DNA of 64,000 nucleotides from Syngnathus acus (taxonomy: Eukaryota; Chordata; Actinopteri; Syngnathiformes; Syngnathidae): NCBI RefSeq assembly GCF_901709675.1, contig NC_051088.1:1304001-1368000 (forward strand), read 5' to 3'. The translations under genes were made by a program, and so were the position numbers. Of this stretch, positions 31,750 to 44,332 are shown piece by piece. How positions within the stretch are numbered: position 1 is the first letter of the stretch; every line of letters begins with the position of its first letter. The notes beneath the pieces were generated by a model. The model did no database searches and had not been told where the DNA came from. It was given only the letters and a program-made list of their open reading frames with translations.

Positions 31750-33062
31750 ATACGAAACAATCAAAGTCAAAGTCTGCTTTATTGTCAATTTCTTCACGTC
31801 AAGACACACAGAGATCAAAATTACGTTTCCCACTATCCCACGGTGACAAGACATAGTACACAATATACATACAAGTAAACAGCACAAAAAGTAAAAACAA
31901 GAAGGCACAAACAATGAATAAATAAGAGCGATGAATAAATAATAAATAGACAAATAACATAATAAATAAACAAATAACATAATAAATAAGAGGAGCAAAA
32001 ATGGAGCAAGTGGGCATACAGCAGACAGTCAGAATATAGCGCAAAAGTCCAGAACGTTATGCAGCCGAGGGTGGAGGGGGGAGAGAGTTCAGGATCCTAA
32101 CAGCCTGAAGTATGAAGCTGTTGGTGAGTCTGGTGGTGCGGGAGCGCAGGGTCTTGTACCTCTTCCCAGAGGGCAGAAGATCAAACAAAGAGTGAGCGTG
32201 GTGACTCACATCACACACAATCGTGGTCGCCTTGCGGGTGAGATGGGAGGTGTAAATGTCCTTCAGGGAGGGGAGTGAAGCACCAATAATCTTACCAGCT
32301 GTGTTCACTATGCGCTGCAGGGCCTTCATGTGCAGCTACCACCCCACACAGCGATACAACTGGAGAGGACGCTCTCAATGGTGCGACGGTAGAATGTGGT
32401 CATGATGGCCGGAGGAGCACTTGCTCGCCTGAGTTTCCGCAGGAAGTACAGGCGCGCTGAGCTTTCTTCACCAGTGATGCAGTGTTGGTGGTCCAGGAGA
32501 GGTCCTCACTGATGTGCACCCCCAGGAATCTGGTGCTGCTCACTCTCTCCACCACAGCACCATCGATGGTCAGTGGCAGGTGTTGGGTGTGACCCTTCCG
32601 GAAGTCAACAACAATCTCCTTGGTCTTGTTGACGTTCAGCAGGAGGTTGTTGTCCCTGCACCACGTGGCCAGAAGGTCGACCTCCGACCTGTATTGAGTC
32701 TCGTTGCCCTCGGTGATGAGACCCACCAGAGTCGTGTCGTCGGCATATTTCAGCACGCGGTTGCTGCTGTAAGTTGCAGTGCGTCAGCAGGGTGAAGAGC
32801 AGCGCACTGAGCACGCAGCCTTGGGGGGCCCCCGTGCTCAGCGTGATGCTGGCGGAGATATTATCGCCAACACGTACTACCTGAGGCCTCTGACAGAGGA
32901 AGTCCAGAAGCCAGTTGCAGAGGTAGGTACTGAGGCCCAGCTTGTCGAGTTTGCAGATGAGTCGCTGTGGTACAATGGTGTTGAATGCAGAACTGAAGTC
33001 CACAAACAGCAATCTCACATACGAGTCCCTTCTCTCCAGGTGGGTGAGGGCTAATTTGATAA
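31750..33062 (-). pseudogene. Rex1-like LINE, 5'-truncated reverse transcriptase and 3' UTR
   Basis: Minus-strand frames give LFVDFSSAFNTIVPQRLI, STGAPQGCVLSALLF, YADDTTLVGLI, NLLLNVNKTKEIVVDFRK, VSSTRFLGVHISEDLSW and ALQRIVNTAGKIIGASLPSL, in the proper order of a non-LTR reverse transcriptase through its C-terminus (32065). Frameshifts fall near 32440 and 32760. The tail caaagtcaaagtctgcttta at 31765-31784 is the inverted 3' end. A second copy is at 56996-57952. The clade name is tentative. Confidence 0.88.
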
Positions 33063-33620
33063 CCGAATTAAGGATTAAGAAGAAATGTAATGAAGCAAGA
33101 AAAATAATTACAAGTCTCGATTGTTCGAACAAACAACAATAATTCCACTCACCAATCACAATAGAGCAAAATTATTCAGTCTCGAACTTCTCTCGATTGC
33201 AAAACTCTCAAATAGTAAAAATGGGTAAGAGACAAAAGCTATAAAATGCTATTTGGTGGAAAAGTCGAGGGGTCAGTTCTCCTTGTTCCAAAAATCCGAA
33301 TCTTGTTTAAAAAGATAGGTCGGCCTTGATGAGGGAGAGGACAACGCGTCTCCCCCTTGCTGCCACAGAAGCGTCTCTCTCCTCTGCCTACCTCGAAGCC
33401 TAAAATTTGACAAAGTCCAATTTGAAGATACTATAAATTCATTTTAATAGATTTTGGTCTAATCTAAAAAAGAATTAAAAATCTATCTTCGTCTAATCGG
33501 CGTTCCTGGCCCACGGGCAGCCCGCAGGGGCAAAGCCCTGACGGGGAGAGCAAGCGAGCCCTGTCCTTTGTCAGGACGACCTCTTTATAGGCCTCCGTAT
33601 GTGGGTCCTACGCCAGCTTG
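33063..33620 (-). repeat. LTR-like sequence, inverse partner of 22696-23515
   Basis: On the minus strand a TATA-like ggcctataaag (about 33582-33592) precedes, far downstream, ccctcgacttttccaccaaa near 33254-33273, as in the plus-strand copy around 23047-23150. It is joined at 33062 to the truncated LINE. Confidence 0.5.
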
Positions 33621-33702
33621 GTCACGTACCAGTTTTTCCATTACGTCATGTACCTGTGTTTCCCAGGACTGATTCCAGAATAGACTGCAGCTGCATCTCC
33701 GA

Positions 33703-33838
33703 CCGGATGAGGTGACCTCCGGGTCAGGCTCATGCGTTGGATCAAAGCCTTCCACCATAGCATCTTGCCGCCTCAACTGGATGAGGTGACCTCAGGGTCA
33801 GGCTCATGCGTGGAATCACAGTCTTCCACCAACAATAT
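33703..33838. repeat. Two-copy tandem repeat
   Basis: Two copies of about 76 bp share ggatgaggtgacctc, gggtcaggctcatgcgt and cttccaccaa. Confidence 0.8.
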
Positions 33839-34073
33839 CACTATCAACCCCTGCCTCCTCTTTGTCTTTGCTCACATTTATACATTCAGGTGTAAATGGA
33901 ACATCAGTGTTAAATACATGTTTGAAATCGATTAAACATTGCAACAACAAAACATGTTTTCACAATAGTCACTTTAACACAATCGTAACTATGATCATGG
34001 GTTCTCCTAGTTGGCAGATTAAAATACTCAAGTTGTTTCAAAGTATATTATAGCAAAACTAAATAATATAAAA
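33839..34073. other. Unassigned intron sequence
   Basis: Nothing recognised. Confidence 0.5.
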
Positions 34074-34075
34074 TA

Positions 34076-34578
34076 CCGTTTTTTTCCATGTATAATGCGC
34101 CCCCATGTATAATACGCACCCTAAAAATGGCATGTTGATGCTGGAAAAAAGCCTGTACCCATGTATAATACGCACCCAAATTTTGACTCCTACTTAAGTC
34201 CGTAAACGTAAAATTATTTCAGAAAAAATATCATCTTTGGGAACAACCGGATGTTATTCTGCCGGTCAGTATCACTGCGCATGCGCTAGCAAACTCAATA
34301 GCGAAGAAATGTTTCGGATTTGTGTAGGGTACATTGTGACAGCAAAGGAGCAGGTGATCGAGCAAGCGTCTGATATGAGAGCATTGTGTTCGTATGGAGC
34401 GTGTTTGAAGTGAACAGCAGAGAAGAAAGCGCATCTGTAATGGCGGCCTCCGTATGATATGCGGATAAAAAAAATAATAAAAAAATAATAAAAAATTGTT
34501 AACATGTATAATGCGCACCCCAGATTTTAGGACAATAAATTAGTTAAATTTTGCGCATTATACATGGAAAAAAAACGG
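34076..34578 (-). mobile_element. pogoB element (503 bp), short form without SINE
   Basis: Termini ccgtttttttccatgtataa and inverse are flanked by TA (34074-34075, 34579-34580). It lacks the SINE; the sequence tacttaagtccgtaaacg at 34192-34209 is an apparent pre-insertion site. It also lacks the TATA box and start codon region of the long form. Confidence 0.9.
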
Positions 34579-34580
34579 TA

Positions 34581-35129
34581 ATCCAAAATTGTGTGATTCT
34601 ATGCGTAATTCAGACAGGTCGTGTTTCTCTAGTCACTAACAATTTAACTTATTGATCTACTAGTTTCCATCAGGTTACCCCTATGTCAAGTCAATCTAAT
34701 TTTGGCACCATCTTCTGGTGAAATTTGGACCGGCAATGGAGGTTGACTGGTTCAACCAACAAACGCCCCTTTACCAGTTTAACAATAGTTAATTTTGAAC
34801 AACTAACTTTTAAGTAACCCTTACTCAGGTCCCCTCTTCAGGTCTCCCATGTCAAGCTTTGTCACCATCTTCTGGTGAAATTTGGAATTGCATCTGAGCC
34901 AATTCGTCTGGGCCAATTCGTCTGGGCCAAATCTAATACACAATCTTGTACCATCCTAAACACCATGTAACTTGACACCACCAACGTGACAAGTCTAACT
35001 AAAGTACTGTCTCCATCAATTAAAATATTTGACTTTCTCTTGTCTTTCTTTACCTGCTCACCTTTCTCTTCAAACTCTGGGCTACTTGAAAATAGTATAT
35101 TCTTATGTAGATGCTAGAGCATCAACAAT
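34581..35129. other. Unassigned sequence with short direct repeats
   Basis: The segment caccatcttctggtgaaatt occurs at 34707 and 34863, and caattcgtctgggc occurs twice near 34900. No gene is recognised. Confidence 0.5.
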
Positions 35130-35131
35130 TA

Positions 35132-36983
35132 CCGTAAGTTTCGGACTATAAGTCGCGGTTTTTTTCATAGTTTGGGTGGGGGGGCGACTTATACTCAGTT
35201 GCGACTTATGTGTTTTTTTTTTTCAAAAGATTTAAAAAAAAAATAATAATAATAAATAAATGAAACCGCGATAAATGAACCGCAATGTAGCAAGGGATTA
35301 CTGTAATTTGAATTTCAAGTGACGACAGCAGCGCGAAACCATCTGCGTCACTCCAATTCATTAAATCCATCAATCGTCCTTTGTCAACAATGCGTGCGCG
35401 CCGCTGACGGCTCTTGCACTTAAAAATATTCCACAGGCCCATATAACGATATATAAATTATATATCAAATAACTATTATATAAGCAATAATGTTATCAAA
35501 CCATCTGTGCACTCTAAATCATTAAATCCATCGATCAAATTCCTCGTCCTTTGTCAACATCGCCGCGCGTGCGCCCTGACGTCAGCCTCGTCGTTATTCC
35601 ACAGATCTACTATATAACTATATTGTAGCGTTAACAAAGTTCAAGGAAAGACGTGGGTTTGGTAAACGGCTCTTTATTTAACAAAACAAACTTACAGGGT
35701 GTGGCGGCGTGGACTTCCAGCCACGGAAGAGGAAGAGAGCTCCATACGATAGGACCGGGCGTGCGTAAAAGCCATGACCGAGCCCCATCCACCGTCCTCG
35801 GACAGCCACCCGGCTGAGCGCCAGCCCTCGACTTCCATCCACGGAGGTGAAAGACAGCTCCGTCGAGTGACGCGTGAGCAGCCCTTCAGCAAAGCGCCAA
35901 TCACATGTGCTTCTTCTTCTACTACTACTTTGAGATTTGGCTTCATAGAGATACATAGAAACACTAGATGATCGCTTTAGCTGGTTGACGACGTGCAGAC
36001 CTGTCCACCATCTTGAACCGGGAGTCAAGGGAAATGGTCATGCTGACGTCAGCAGCGCGACGCGACGTCGCGGTCGCGCGTCAGCAGCGCGGCGGTTGTT
36101 TACATAAAGGACAAAGATCGACTCGTCCAGGGACGGTGGATGGGACTCGGACAATGCTTTTACGCACGCCCGGTCCTCCTCTTTCACCTCCGTGGATGGA
36201 AGTCGAGGGCCGGCGCTCAGCCGGGTGGCTGTCCGAGGACGGTGGATGGGGCTCGGTCATGGCTTTTACGCACGCCCGGTCCTATTGTATGGAGCTCTCT
36301 TCCCCTTCCGTGGCTGGAAGTCCACGCCGCCACACGCCTGTAAGTTTGTTTTGTTAAATAAAGAGCCGTTTACCAAACCCACGTCTTTCCTTGAACTTTG
36401 TTAACGCTACAATATAGTTATATAGTAGATCTGTGGAATAACGACGAGGCTGACGTCAGGGCGCACGCGCGGCGATGTTGACAAAGGACGAGGAATTTGA
36501 TCGATGGATTTAATGATTTAGAGTGCACAGATGGTTTGATAACATTATTGCTTATATAATAGTTATTTGATATATAATTTATATATCGTTATATGGGCCT
36601 GTGGAATATTTTTAAGTGCAAGAGCCATCAGCGGCGCGCACGCATTGTTGACAAAGGACGATTGATGGATTTAATGAATTGGAGTGACGCAGATGGTTTT
36701 ATTAACGTGTTATTTATGTAATAGTTTTTTGAATAACTCTGAATTTACGTCAGGGCCGTTCTCAGCTCTTAGTTTGTGTTTATGTCACGTTAGCATAGCT
36801 ATCGTTTAGCCTGTTGTTGCTCGTTCATGACTGTTCTTGGTGTTGGATTTTGTCGAATAAATTGCCCCCCAAAATGCGACTTATACTCCGGAGCGACTTA
36901 TATATGTTTTTTTTCACTTTTTTGGGCATTTTATGGCTGGTGCGACTTATACTCCGGTGCGACTTATAGTCCGAAAATTACGG
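35132..36983. mobile_element. pogoA element (1852 bp) with large internal inverted repeat
   Basis: TA at 35130-35131 and 36984-36985 flanks matching termini. Positions about 35337-35780 are in inverse orientation and pair with about 36255-36699. Both arms share unusual variants, for example gtgacgcagatgg where other copies have gtgacacagatgg. The spacer of about 470 bp includes a TGACGTCA-like site and GC-rich repeat pieces. Confidence 0.88.
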
Positions 36984-37107
36984 TAATTGACCTAGGACAA
37001 TATGTATTCATTTTTGTGTACACAGAGATTCACATGCAAAGATAAAAGGTACAGTACATATGCGTGGACTTATCTCACACCATTATCACCATTATCTCAT
37101 GTACAGC

Positions 37108-37245
37108 ACTTCAAAGTTGTGTAAATTATTTTTGTGACATTTAGGCAACTGTTAATCCTCATGGCTATTGTTTACAATCCTTCAAAGTTGTGTAAATTAT
37201 TTTTGTCATTTAGGCAACTGGTAATCCTCATGGCTATTGTTTATA
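37108..37245. repeat. Two-copy tandem repeat (about 70 bp unit)
   Basis: Both copies contain ttcaaagttgtgtaaattat, taggcaactg and taatcctcatggctattgtt. Confidence 0.88.
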
Positions 37246-37335
37246 ATCTTTATGTTAATATCCATTATCTGTGGCTCTTTGCGGTACACAGTAAAAAAAT
37301 GTGGCTCTTAGTCTCTGACTGGTTGGCCACCCCTG
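37246..37335 (-). mobile_element. hAT end fragment
   Basis: Ends tggttggccacccctg at 37335; the inner words gtggctcttagtctctgac match the inverse of the left end of the 332-726 element. The left half is not recognisable. Confidence 0.7.
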
Positions 37336-37492
37336 CTGTAGATGATGTATCACCTATACCGAAAGTTCTCCTGATTGTCAGCCATTATTTTTATTTATTC
37401 CTGCTTCCAAACCACATGGATCACAGCTATAGTGAAATTGTAACATAGCAAAGTTATGACATTCTAATATTGTCAATGAGTTTTTATAATTA

Positions 37493-38841
37493 CCGTAATT
37501 TTCGGACTATAAGTCGCGTTTTTTTTCATAGTTTGGGTGGGGGGGCGATTTATAATAAGGAGCGACTTATGTTTTTTTTTCAAAAACTTTCCAAAAAAAA
37601 AAAAAAAACGCGATAAACGAACCGCGATGTAGCAAGGGATTACTGTAATTTGAATTTCAAGTGACGTCAGCAGCGCGACGCGGCGCGGCGGTTGTTTACA
37701 TAAAGGACAAAGATTGATCACGGGATGACGAAGATGACCGGCATCGTTAGCGGCTTTGTTTCTAAGTGACACGGCGGACGAAGAGTTTGAAGGATTTAAG
37801 GATTTGGAGTGACACAGAAGGTTTGAAAAACTATTATGGCTTTTACGCACGCCCGGTCCTATTCTATGGAGCTCTCTTTCACCTCCGTGGATGGAAGTCT
37901 GGGGCCGGCGCTCGGCCGGGTGGCTGTCCGGGGACGGTGGATAGGGCTCGGTCATGGCTTTTACGCACGCCCGGTCCTATTCTATGGAGCTCTCTTCCAC
38001 TTCCGTGGCTGGAAGTCCACGTCGCCACACGCCTGGAAGTTTGTTTTGTTAAATAAAGAGTCGTTTACCAAACCCACGCCTTTCCTTGAACTTTGTTAAC
38101 GCTACAATATAGTTATATAGTAGATCTGTGGAATAACGACGAGGCTGACGTCGGGGCGCACGCGCGGCGTTGTTGACAAAGGACGAGGAATTTGATCGAT
38201 GGATTTAATGATTTAGAGTGTACAGGTGGTTTGATAATACTATTGCTTATATAATAGTTATTTGATATCTAATTTATATATCGTTATATGGGCCTGTGGA
38301 ATATTTTGAAGTGCAAGCGCCGTCAGCGGCGCGCACCCATTGTTGACAAAGGACGATCGATGGATCTAATGATTTGGAGTGACACAGATGGTTTGATAAC
38401 ATTATTGCTTATATAATAGTTATTTGATATATAATTTATATATCGTTATATGGGCCTGTGGAATATTTTGAAGTGCAAGCGCCGTCAGCGGCGCGCACGC
38501 ATTGTTGACAAAGGACGATCGATGGATTTAATGAATTGGAGTGACACAGATGGTTTTATTAACGTGTTAGTTATGTAATAGTTTTTTGAATAACTCTGAA
38601 TTTTATGTCAGGGCCGTTCTCAGCTCTTCGTTTGTGTTTATGTCACGTTAGCATACCTATCGTTTAGCCTTTTGTTGCTCGTTCATGACTGTTCTTGGTG
38701 TTGGATTTTGTCGAATAAATTGCCCCCCAAAATGCGACTTATACTCCGGAGCGACTTATATATGTTTTTTTTCATTTTTTTGGGCATTTTATGGCTGATG
38801 CGACTTGTACTCCGGAGCGACTTATAGTCCGAAAATTACGG
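37493..38841 (+). mobile_element. pogoA element (1349 bp), complete ends
   Basis: TA at 37491-37492 and 38842-38843. It contains two 118-bp GC-rich units (37836-38050) and three successive units of the gacaaaggacgatcgatgga type (38170-38570). It closely resembles 28788-30097. Confidence 0.92.
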
Positions 38842-38843
38842 TA

Positions 38844-39414
38844 CTAGTGGTGTGTGTGTGTTACATTACCTCATAGCTGGCATACTTATAGAGTGGCGAA
38901 TGGAATAGTGGCTACTTTGTAAGCATTAAAGAGGAGACAAAGAAAAATGCACGTGTTACAATACAAAGCAGACAGACCTACGTATGCATGGATAGTGAAG
39001 TGGGAGAGAGGAAGCAGCGCGCAGTCTTACCTATAAGAATTGGAGAAAGGAAGCACTCTGCAGAGCACACAGTAACATTAAGAAAGACATAAAAATGAGT
39101 GTGAGCCGAGGCTAAAGCATTAGTTCACCACAGCAACAAGAGCGGATTAAGGAAGACAAAGAATTGTGAAGAGACATGAAGAATTTTGCTCTGTTTGATA
39201 GGCCACAAAAAAGTTTGTTAGTTTAGCACATTATTGTATTATTATACTTATTAATAGTAACACTAATAAAATGAAATCTTTTTAGCAATCTTTTTTGGCC
39301 CAATGAATTTAACAAATCTCACTTTTTATTTTTGTCTTATTCCACACACCGTAGAATTTGAGCAGTGTTTTATCCAGTGGCACACAACCCTTTCTTGCAA
39401 AAGAAAAATGGATA
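38844..39414. other. Unassigned intron sequence
   Basis: Nothing recognised on either strand. Confidence 0.5.
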
Positions 39415-39416
39415 TA

Positions 39417-40077
39417 CAGTGGAGCCTCGGTTTTCAAACGTCCCGGTTCTCAAACAAATCGGTATTCGAACAAAAAATTCGAGATTTCTTTGCTTCGGTT
39501 GTCCGACGAAATTCGGTCGTCGAACCTCGCGAGATGAGCCGAGAGGACCCGCATGCCAACTGACTCCGTTCGTTATTACAATCTCGTTACTCTGAGGATT
39601 GCATCAACTCTAATCATGCCTCCAAAGGAAGCAAGTGGGAGCAGTAAAGCCATCCTAAAACACAAAGACGCTCTTAAAACAATGCGACAGTGAGCGCCCG
39701 GTGCGCTGCTGTTGCGCGATCGGACCAAATTAAGCTCCTTGCGCACTGAGGTCCACTTAAATTTTGGTAAGTACATCAGGACATTAAAAATATTTTCTAA
39801 ATTTCAGCAACGGCTGTCACAATAATGCGACCAGCGCGGTGTAGTTGCGCGGTCGGCGACGCGCTACGGTTGCGCGTTCGGCGGTGCGCTGCAGTTGCGC
39901 GATCGGACAGAAATGCGCAAATGGAAAACTGCTTAAAAAAGGCGTTTTTTTTTTGCTCAGAACGGATTAAAATTCTTTCCATTATTTGTAATGGGAAAAC
40001 ATGATTCGGAATTCGAACGATTCACTTCTCGAACAGCCTTCTGGAACGGATTGTGGTCGAGAACTGAGGCTCCACTG
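39417..40077. mobile_element. Tigger-like non-autonomous element (661 bp), TA-flanked
   Basis: Left end cagtggagcctcggttttca and right end gagaactgaggctccactg form inverted repeats, flanked by TA at 39415-39416 and 40078-40079. Internal words (ttcggtcgtcgaacc, ggttgcgcgttcggcg) match the fragments at 5011-5400 and 7176-7390. It contains no transposase. Confidence 0.9.
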
Positions 40078-40248
40078 TAGTTTCCTTTTAACAGGAGTGC
40101 AGAGACTTTTTATTTCTACTATGCGACAATTTTGTTGTAATGTGTTTGAGCCTGTATATTTGTGCATTGTAGCCACAAAGGTTTCCAAACGGTCAGAAAA
40201 TCTGAAACCGTACAAGTTTTACATTTTTATTAGAGAGAATTTAAATAA

Positions 40249-40975
40249 CCGTATTTTCCGCACCATAAGACGCTTCAAGTGTAAAGGCCAAGACTCAATT
40301 GAGGGGGCTAGTCTGTACTTAATCCACACATAGGATGCACCACATTAAAGAGGGCGTACATGTCATGATTTACGGTAAACAAAAGAAAGCAAAACAGGAG
40401 CAAGACAGTGAGTTGTACTTTATTCTTCTATTTAACCATAACCAACCGTACACTATTCATTGTTAATTGATATTTATACGCAAATCCATCAAAGTCCTCA
40501 TCTTCTGTATCAGAATTAAACAGTCGGGCAAGTTAAATATGACAAATTCCCTCTCGTCATTGGCTTGTCGCTGTCACGTTGCTCTTCGGCAATGATCCCA
40601 GCTTTCCAGGAAGCTTGAATTGTGCCTCGTAATTATATCTCTTTGGTTATGCCATTTTAAAGGGTCCTAATGCTGTTTGCTTTGCACAAACCGATAGTAT
40701 TTATTTATAAATTGCAACGGAGGTACATATTCTACGTACGTATTATGGACAGTTCGCTGATTGGTTGACCGCCTCGCGATACGAATTTTTGTACAACGTA
40801 ATGATTGGTTCATTGGGTCTACATCTAAATATTACGTCCCTGCATGTGGCGGCAGCCACACAACATTAACAAATTTTGGAATTCAGTCCACACAAAAACG
40901 CACCTTATTAAAAGGTGCACCTTTGGTTTTTGAGAAAATTAAAGGCTTTTTAGTGCACCTTATGGTAAGATACGA
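40249..40975. mobile_element. Possible pogo-like element with ccgtattttccgcaccataa end
   Basis: The left end resembles the pogoA terminus in design but not in sequence. Near 40900-40975 the inverse-like words gcaccttattaaaaggtgca and gtgcaccttatggta occur. The right terminus is not a clean inverse of the left, so the boundary is uncertain. Confidence 0.4.
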
Positions 40976-41018
40976 TAGTAAAACTATAACGCTAGACTTC
41001 TTAAGAAACAGCAGAAAC

Positions 41019-41955
41019 TAGGGCTGCTAGATTTTCGGTAAAAATCACAATCACAATAATTCTGTTCAACATTGAAATCACAATTAAGTTTTAAGATTAA
41101 GATTTGGAAATTGGAAAAGCATTTATTAAACATGTTTGGAACAGCATTTATGGAAGTGTTTAAAAACACTCCTGTTAACATTGCGAGGAAAGTTAATTTT
41201 TCTACACAAACTATTTCAAAGTTCAGTTCACAAATTTAAAAATTTATGAACTAAGTTTATGGTTCCAAAAATGAAAAATTTCTAGTTCTTATCTTACCCC
41301 AACCCCCGGCCCCCCACCCAAAAAAAAAAGTTGCTATGAGCTGTTTACCCCCTGGCATTTTGTTATTATTTTCACCAATTCCATCCACACTTTTTTGTTT
41401 GCTCAAAGAACCTGAAAACGTTTAGAATTTGCACATAAAAGTGCAAAGGTAAAGGTGCAAAGCCCAAATTAATTACTAAAACAACAGAAACCATAATGTG
41501 TGATTCAACACCAAATTCCTGAATGCTCTCTCAGAATGATAACTTATCGTTGCCGTTTGACAAGAAAGAGCAAGTGTGTGTGTGTGGGGGGGGGGGCTGC
41601 TCGTCGGGAGTTTTCATCGAATGGAGTGTCGAGCTGTGCAACTGTTTGTGACCGGGGTTGGCAAATCCTTTTCCCTTGTCTATTTAAGCCTTGTATACAG
41701 TGTATGTAACATTCTGTTCACGTTCATCCAAACATGAATGAATTCATGAACTTTCGTTCATCGAACGCGTTAAGGTACAACACTGCCTGTTAAATATGGC
41801 CTGGAGTTCCACTCTCCACACACGCGGGGGGTTGCGCATGAACGTCTCAGAACAGAAACACCAAATAATCGTTTGTCCTCGGTTATATGAATTCTGGGAT
41901 TATCTGGAACTAAAATCGTGATTATGATTAAAATTTGATTAATTGAGCTGCCCTG
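41019..41955. mobile_element. hAT-like non-autonomous element with near-perfect 8-bp TSD
   Basis: Begins tagggctgctagattttcgg and ends gattaattgagctgccctg. The flanks gcagaaac (41011-41018) and gcagacac (41956-41963) differ at one base. The inside is AT-rich, with a GT/G run at 41575-41597, and contains no transposase motif. Confidence 0.55.
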
Positions 41956-42150
41956 GCAGACACCATGTTTTACAATGAAACACATCTAAAATAAAGTATA
42001 ATAAATAACAATGAAATACATCTAAAATAAAGTATAATCAATCAGAGCAGTGGATAGAACTGAAATGGAACCCTTCTAAAAAAGGTTGAATGTGCTCAAA
42101 AGGTCATGATCATGTGATGGTTGAAACACTGCTACCAACCAGCTCCATAC

Positions 42151-42252
42151 CTCATATCGCCCAGTTTCCTGCTAATTGCCGAGCTCATGGTGGTGAGCGC
42201 CGCAGTGGTCTTCTGTCCTGCCTGAGAGAGGGTCTCCTGAGTCTTCTTGTAT
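42151..42252 (-). CDS. tpd52l2: tpd52l2-like gene, internal exon (coiled-coil/14-3-3-proximal block)
   Basis: Minus-strand exon of 102 bp with acceptor ttttcag ending at 42253 and donor gtatgg at 42145-42150. It reads A-YKKTQETLSQAGQKTTAA then LTTMSSAISRKLGDM-R. Human TPD52L2 has YKKTQETLSQAGQKTSAALS and SAISRKLGDMRNSATF, so identity is high; TPD52 itself has YKKTSETLSQAGQK and SVITKKLEDVK. Phase 2 at entry and exit fits both neighbouring exons. This is the clearest diagnostic exon of the gene. Confidence 0.95.
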
Positions 42253-42254
42253 CT

Positions 42255-43416
42255 GAAAAGGGGTAGCCCAGGGTTCGAAGGGTTACTTTAAAATGTTTTC
42301 AGATACAGTAACTAGTTACCTGTGAAAAACAAAACAATGTTTGAAGTGTACCCCTGGAGCTCCCACATTTAGGTCTTGATGGGTAAAGGGAGCAATACTG
42401 TAAAGTTTAATAAATAGCTGGTTTTCCCATTCCTACTCTTTTTCTGCCAAAATAATCTCCTTGGGTACCATTTCACACACATCTGGTATAGGCCCAGACA
42501 GTGATGCCCGCGTAATTTTAAACTATTTGGGGTGGTCGAAGGCTTTCTTGTGTGTTGATTGGAACCTAGATCACATCAATGATGTGCAAGAAATAAAGGG
42601 ATCCTAACCCTAATCATGTTTGATTGATGGTCGGTGCATGGAAACGAATAAACATTGATGGTCGGTGTATTAGCAATTGCTAAACAACACATCCCTAAAA
42701 AGTCGACAACTAGCGCACGGCGCATGACCTAATTGAACAGCTAAAAGGCCAATACCCTTGACTAGTTTGAAGAAATTGAGCATGTCCAAATTAAGACCAA
42801 ATAAGAAGTGCGTGGGGCGAGTGCGGACAAGAATGTTTACAGGAGGTGATGCAGGTGATGGAGCCAGGAGAACAGCCAAGGCCACAATAAGATGTGCAGT
42901 GGAACAAGGCCCTCACCTCACCCCAGCATCCATCGCACCTGCCCAAATGGAGACGACTCACTATGAATGATTTTTATGACAAATTTCTGAAAATAATTGA
43001 TCCCCGACTTGGTAAATTTTGGATTAAAGGGCATAACCCCTGGTTCTGCTGAGAACCTGGTTCTCTGCTTAAAGGTTTAGGGTTAGACCCCAACATTGGC
43101 ACTTATGATAGGATTGTATTAAAAAAGTACAAATACCCCTTTGAAGAAAAACTCGTAAGTGATTTAAAGGTATTTTGGAACAGACTGGCAGTGGACTTAC
43201 TGACGCTAACTTTTTGGGTGGAGTCTGCTTGATTTGACACGGCAGCCTGACTACGTCACAGAAGGAACTGATCACAATTACCCCATTGGAAATCACTGTA
43301 CAGACTATCAACCTCAAAAGGTGTTGCGATCAAACAAGCCCCCAATTATAAATACTTGGGTATTATTATTGATTTTATTGACCTGTGATTTAAACCACAC
43401 AATGACATCATAATTA
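42255..43416. other. Unassigned intron sequence
   Basis: No recognisable element or gene. A 70-codon plus-strand frame (42758-42970) has no recognised homology and is probably chance. Confidence 0.5.
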
Positions 43417-43417
43417 C

Positions 43418-43565
43418 TGTATTTTCAGGACTATAAGTCGCAGTTTTTTTCATAGTTTGGCCGGGGGTGCGACTTATAATCAGGAGCGACTTATGTGTGA
43501 AATTATTAACACGTTATTACTTGATCATTAACACATTACTTACTTACTAGTATAGTTGATCACTT
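43418..43565. mobile_element. pogoA end fragment
   Basis: tgtattttcaggactataag near 43419 and gacttataatcaggagcgac near 43472 match the pogoA end. The following cttgatcattaacacatta segment also occurs in the short copy at 26128-26925. Confidence 0.7.
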
Positions 43566-43571
43566 CACATA

Positions 43572-44147
43572 TTATTTCCACTTGTCTTTTAATGAAGGAT
43601 GCTTGGTCTCCATGTGCCAAAGCAGTTTTGAAGGCTTCATTGCCTCGTTAGCTATCCTGTCGCCACATATGCCTAGTGCGCTTGGCGCGTCAGAGTCACC
43701 TGTGACAATAAATCCATATTTTAAGTAGGACTCCAGAAATGTTCTTTTAAATGCAGCTTTCCTTTTCTTAGAAGTGGTCGCATCTTCTTCTTCAGTCTCC
43801 TCATTGGGCTTTTTTCTCTTTCCGAAGAAGCTTTCCAAACTTCTCTGTTTCTTGCTCATTTTTGCTTGCCTCGCGGGCTCGACTAGGGTGACGTCACGTG
43901 ACCGAGACGAGCGTCTTGTGTCAAGAGCCACAGCGACGAACGTAATTGGGAGAGAATTGCCAAATTTTTTATATTTTTCAAAATAAATTCTTACTTATTT
44001 TTGCTAGCTTTGCGGGCTCGACTGGGGAAACATGTCACCTGACCGGGACGAGCGTCTTGACCAGAATGAATTGTGCGGTTTGGCGGCCCGGTGCCAAGTG
44101 ACCCACGGACCGGTACCAGTCCGCGGACTGGGGTTTGGGGACCCCTG
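43572..44147 (-). pseudogene. hAT transposase N-terminus with damaged BED-type zinc finger
   Basis: Minus-strand frame 43572-43931 (119 aa) encodes MSKKQRSLESFFGKRKKPNE, then FLESYLKYGFIVTGD and ICGDRIANEAMKPSK with HMETKHP. This matches the BED finger region of ZBED5/SCAND3-like hAT transposases. The first Cys of the CxxC pair is missing (SALGICG), so metal binding is doubtful. The terminus gtttggggacccctg ends at 44147. The rest of the transposase is absent. Confidence 0.8.
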
Positions 44148-44197
44148 GTCTAGTACACAATATTAAAGTTTTTTTAAACCCTCCCCAATACTTTCAC

Positions 44198-44301
44198 CAG
44201 GGATGAGAATGGCAAATGTGAAAAAAAACCACTGAAAAGTAGCCGGGGGTCTGGGGGGCCGACCGGGGGTCTGGGGGGGGGCGATGATATATATATATAC
44301 G

Positions 44302-44332
<31 letters not shown>

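Noticed and set aside
42758-42970. 70-codon basic frame MTSLKKLSMSKLRPNKK
   Set aside because: No homology recognised, no promoter or splice context, and on the strand opposite to the host gene.
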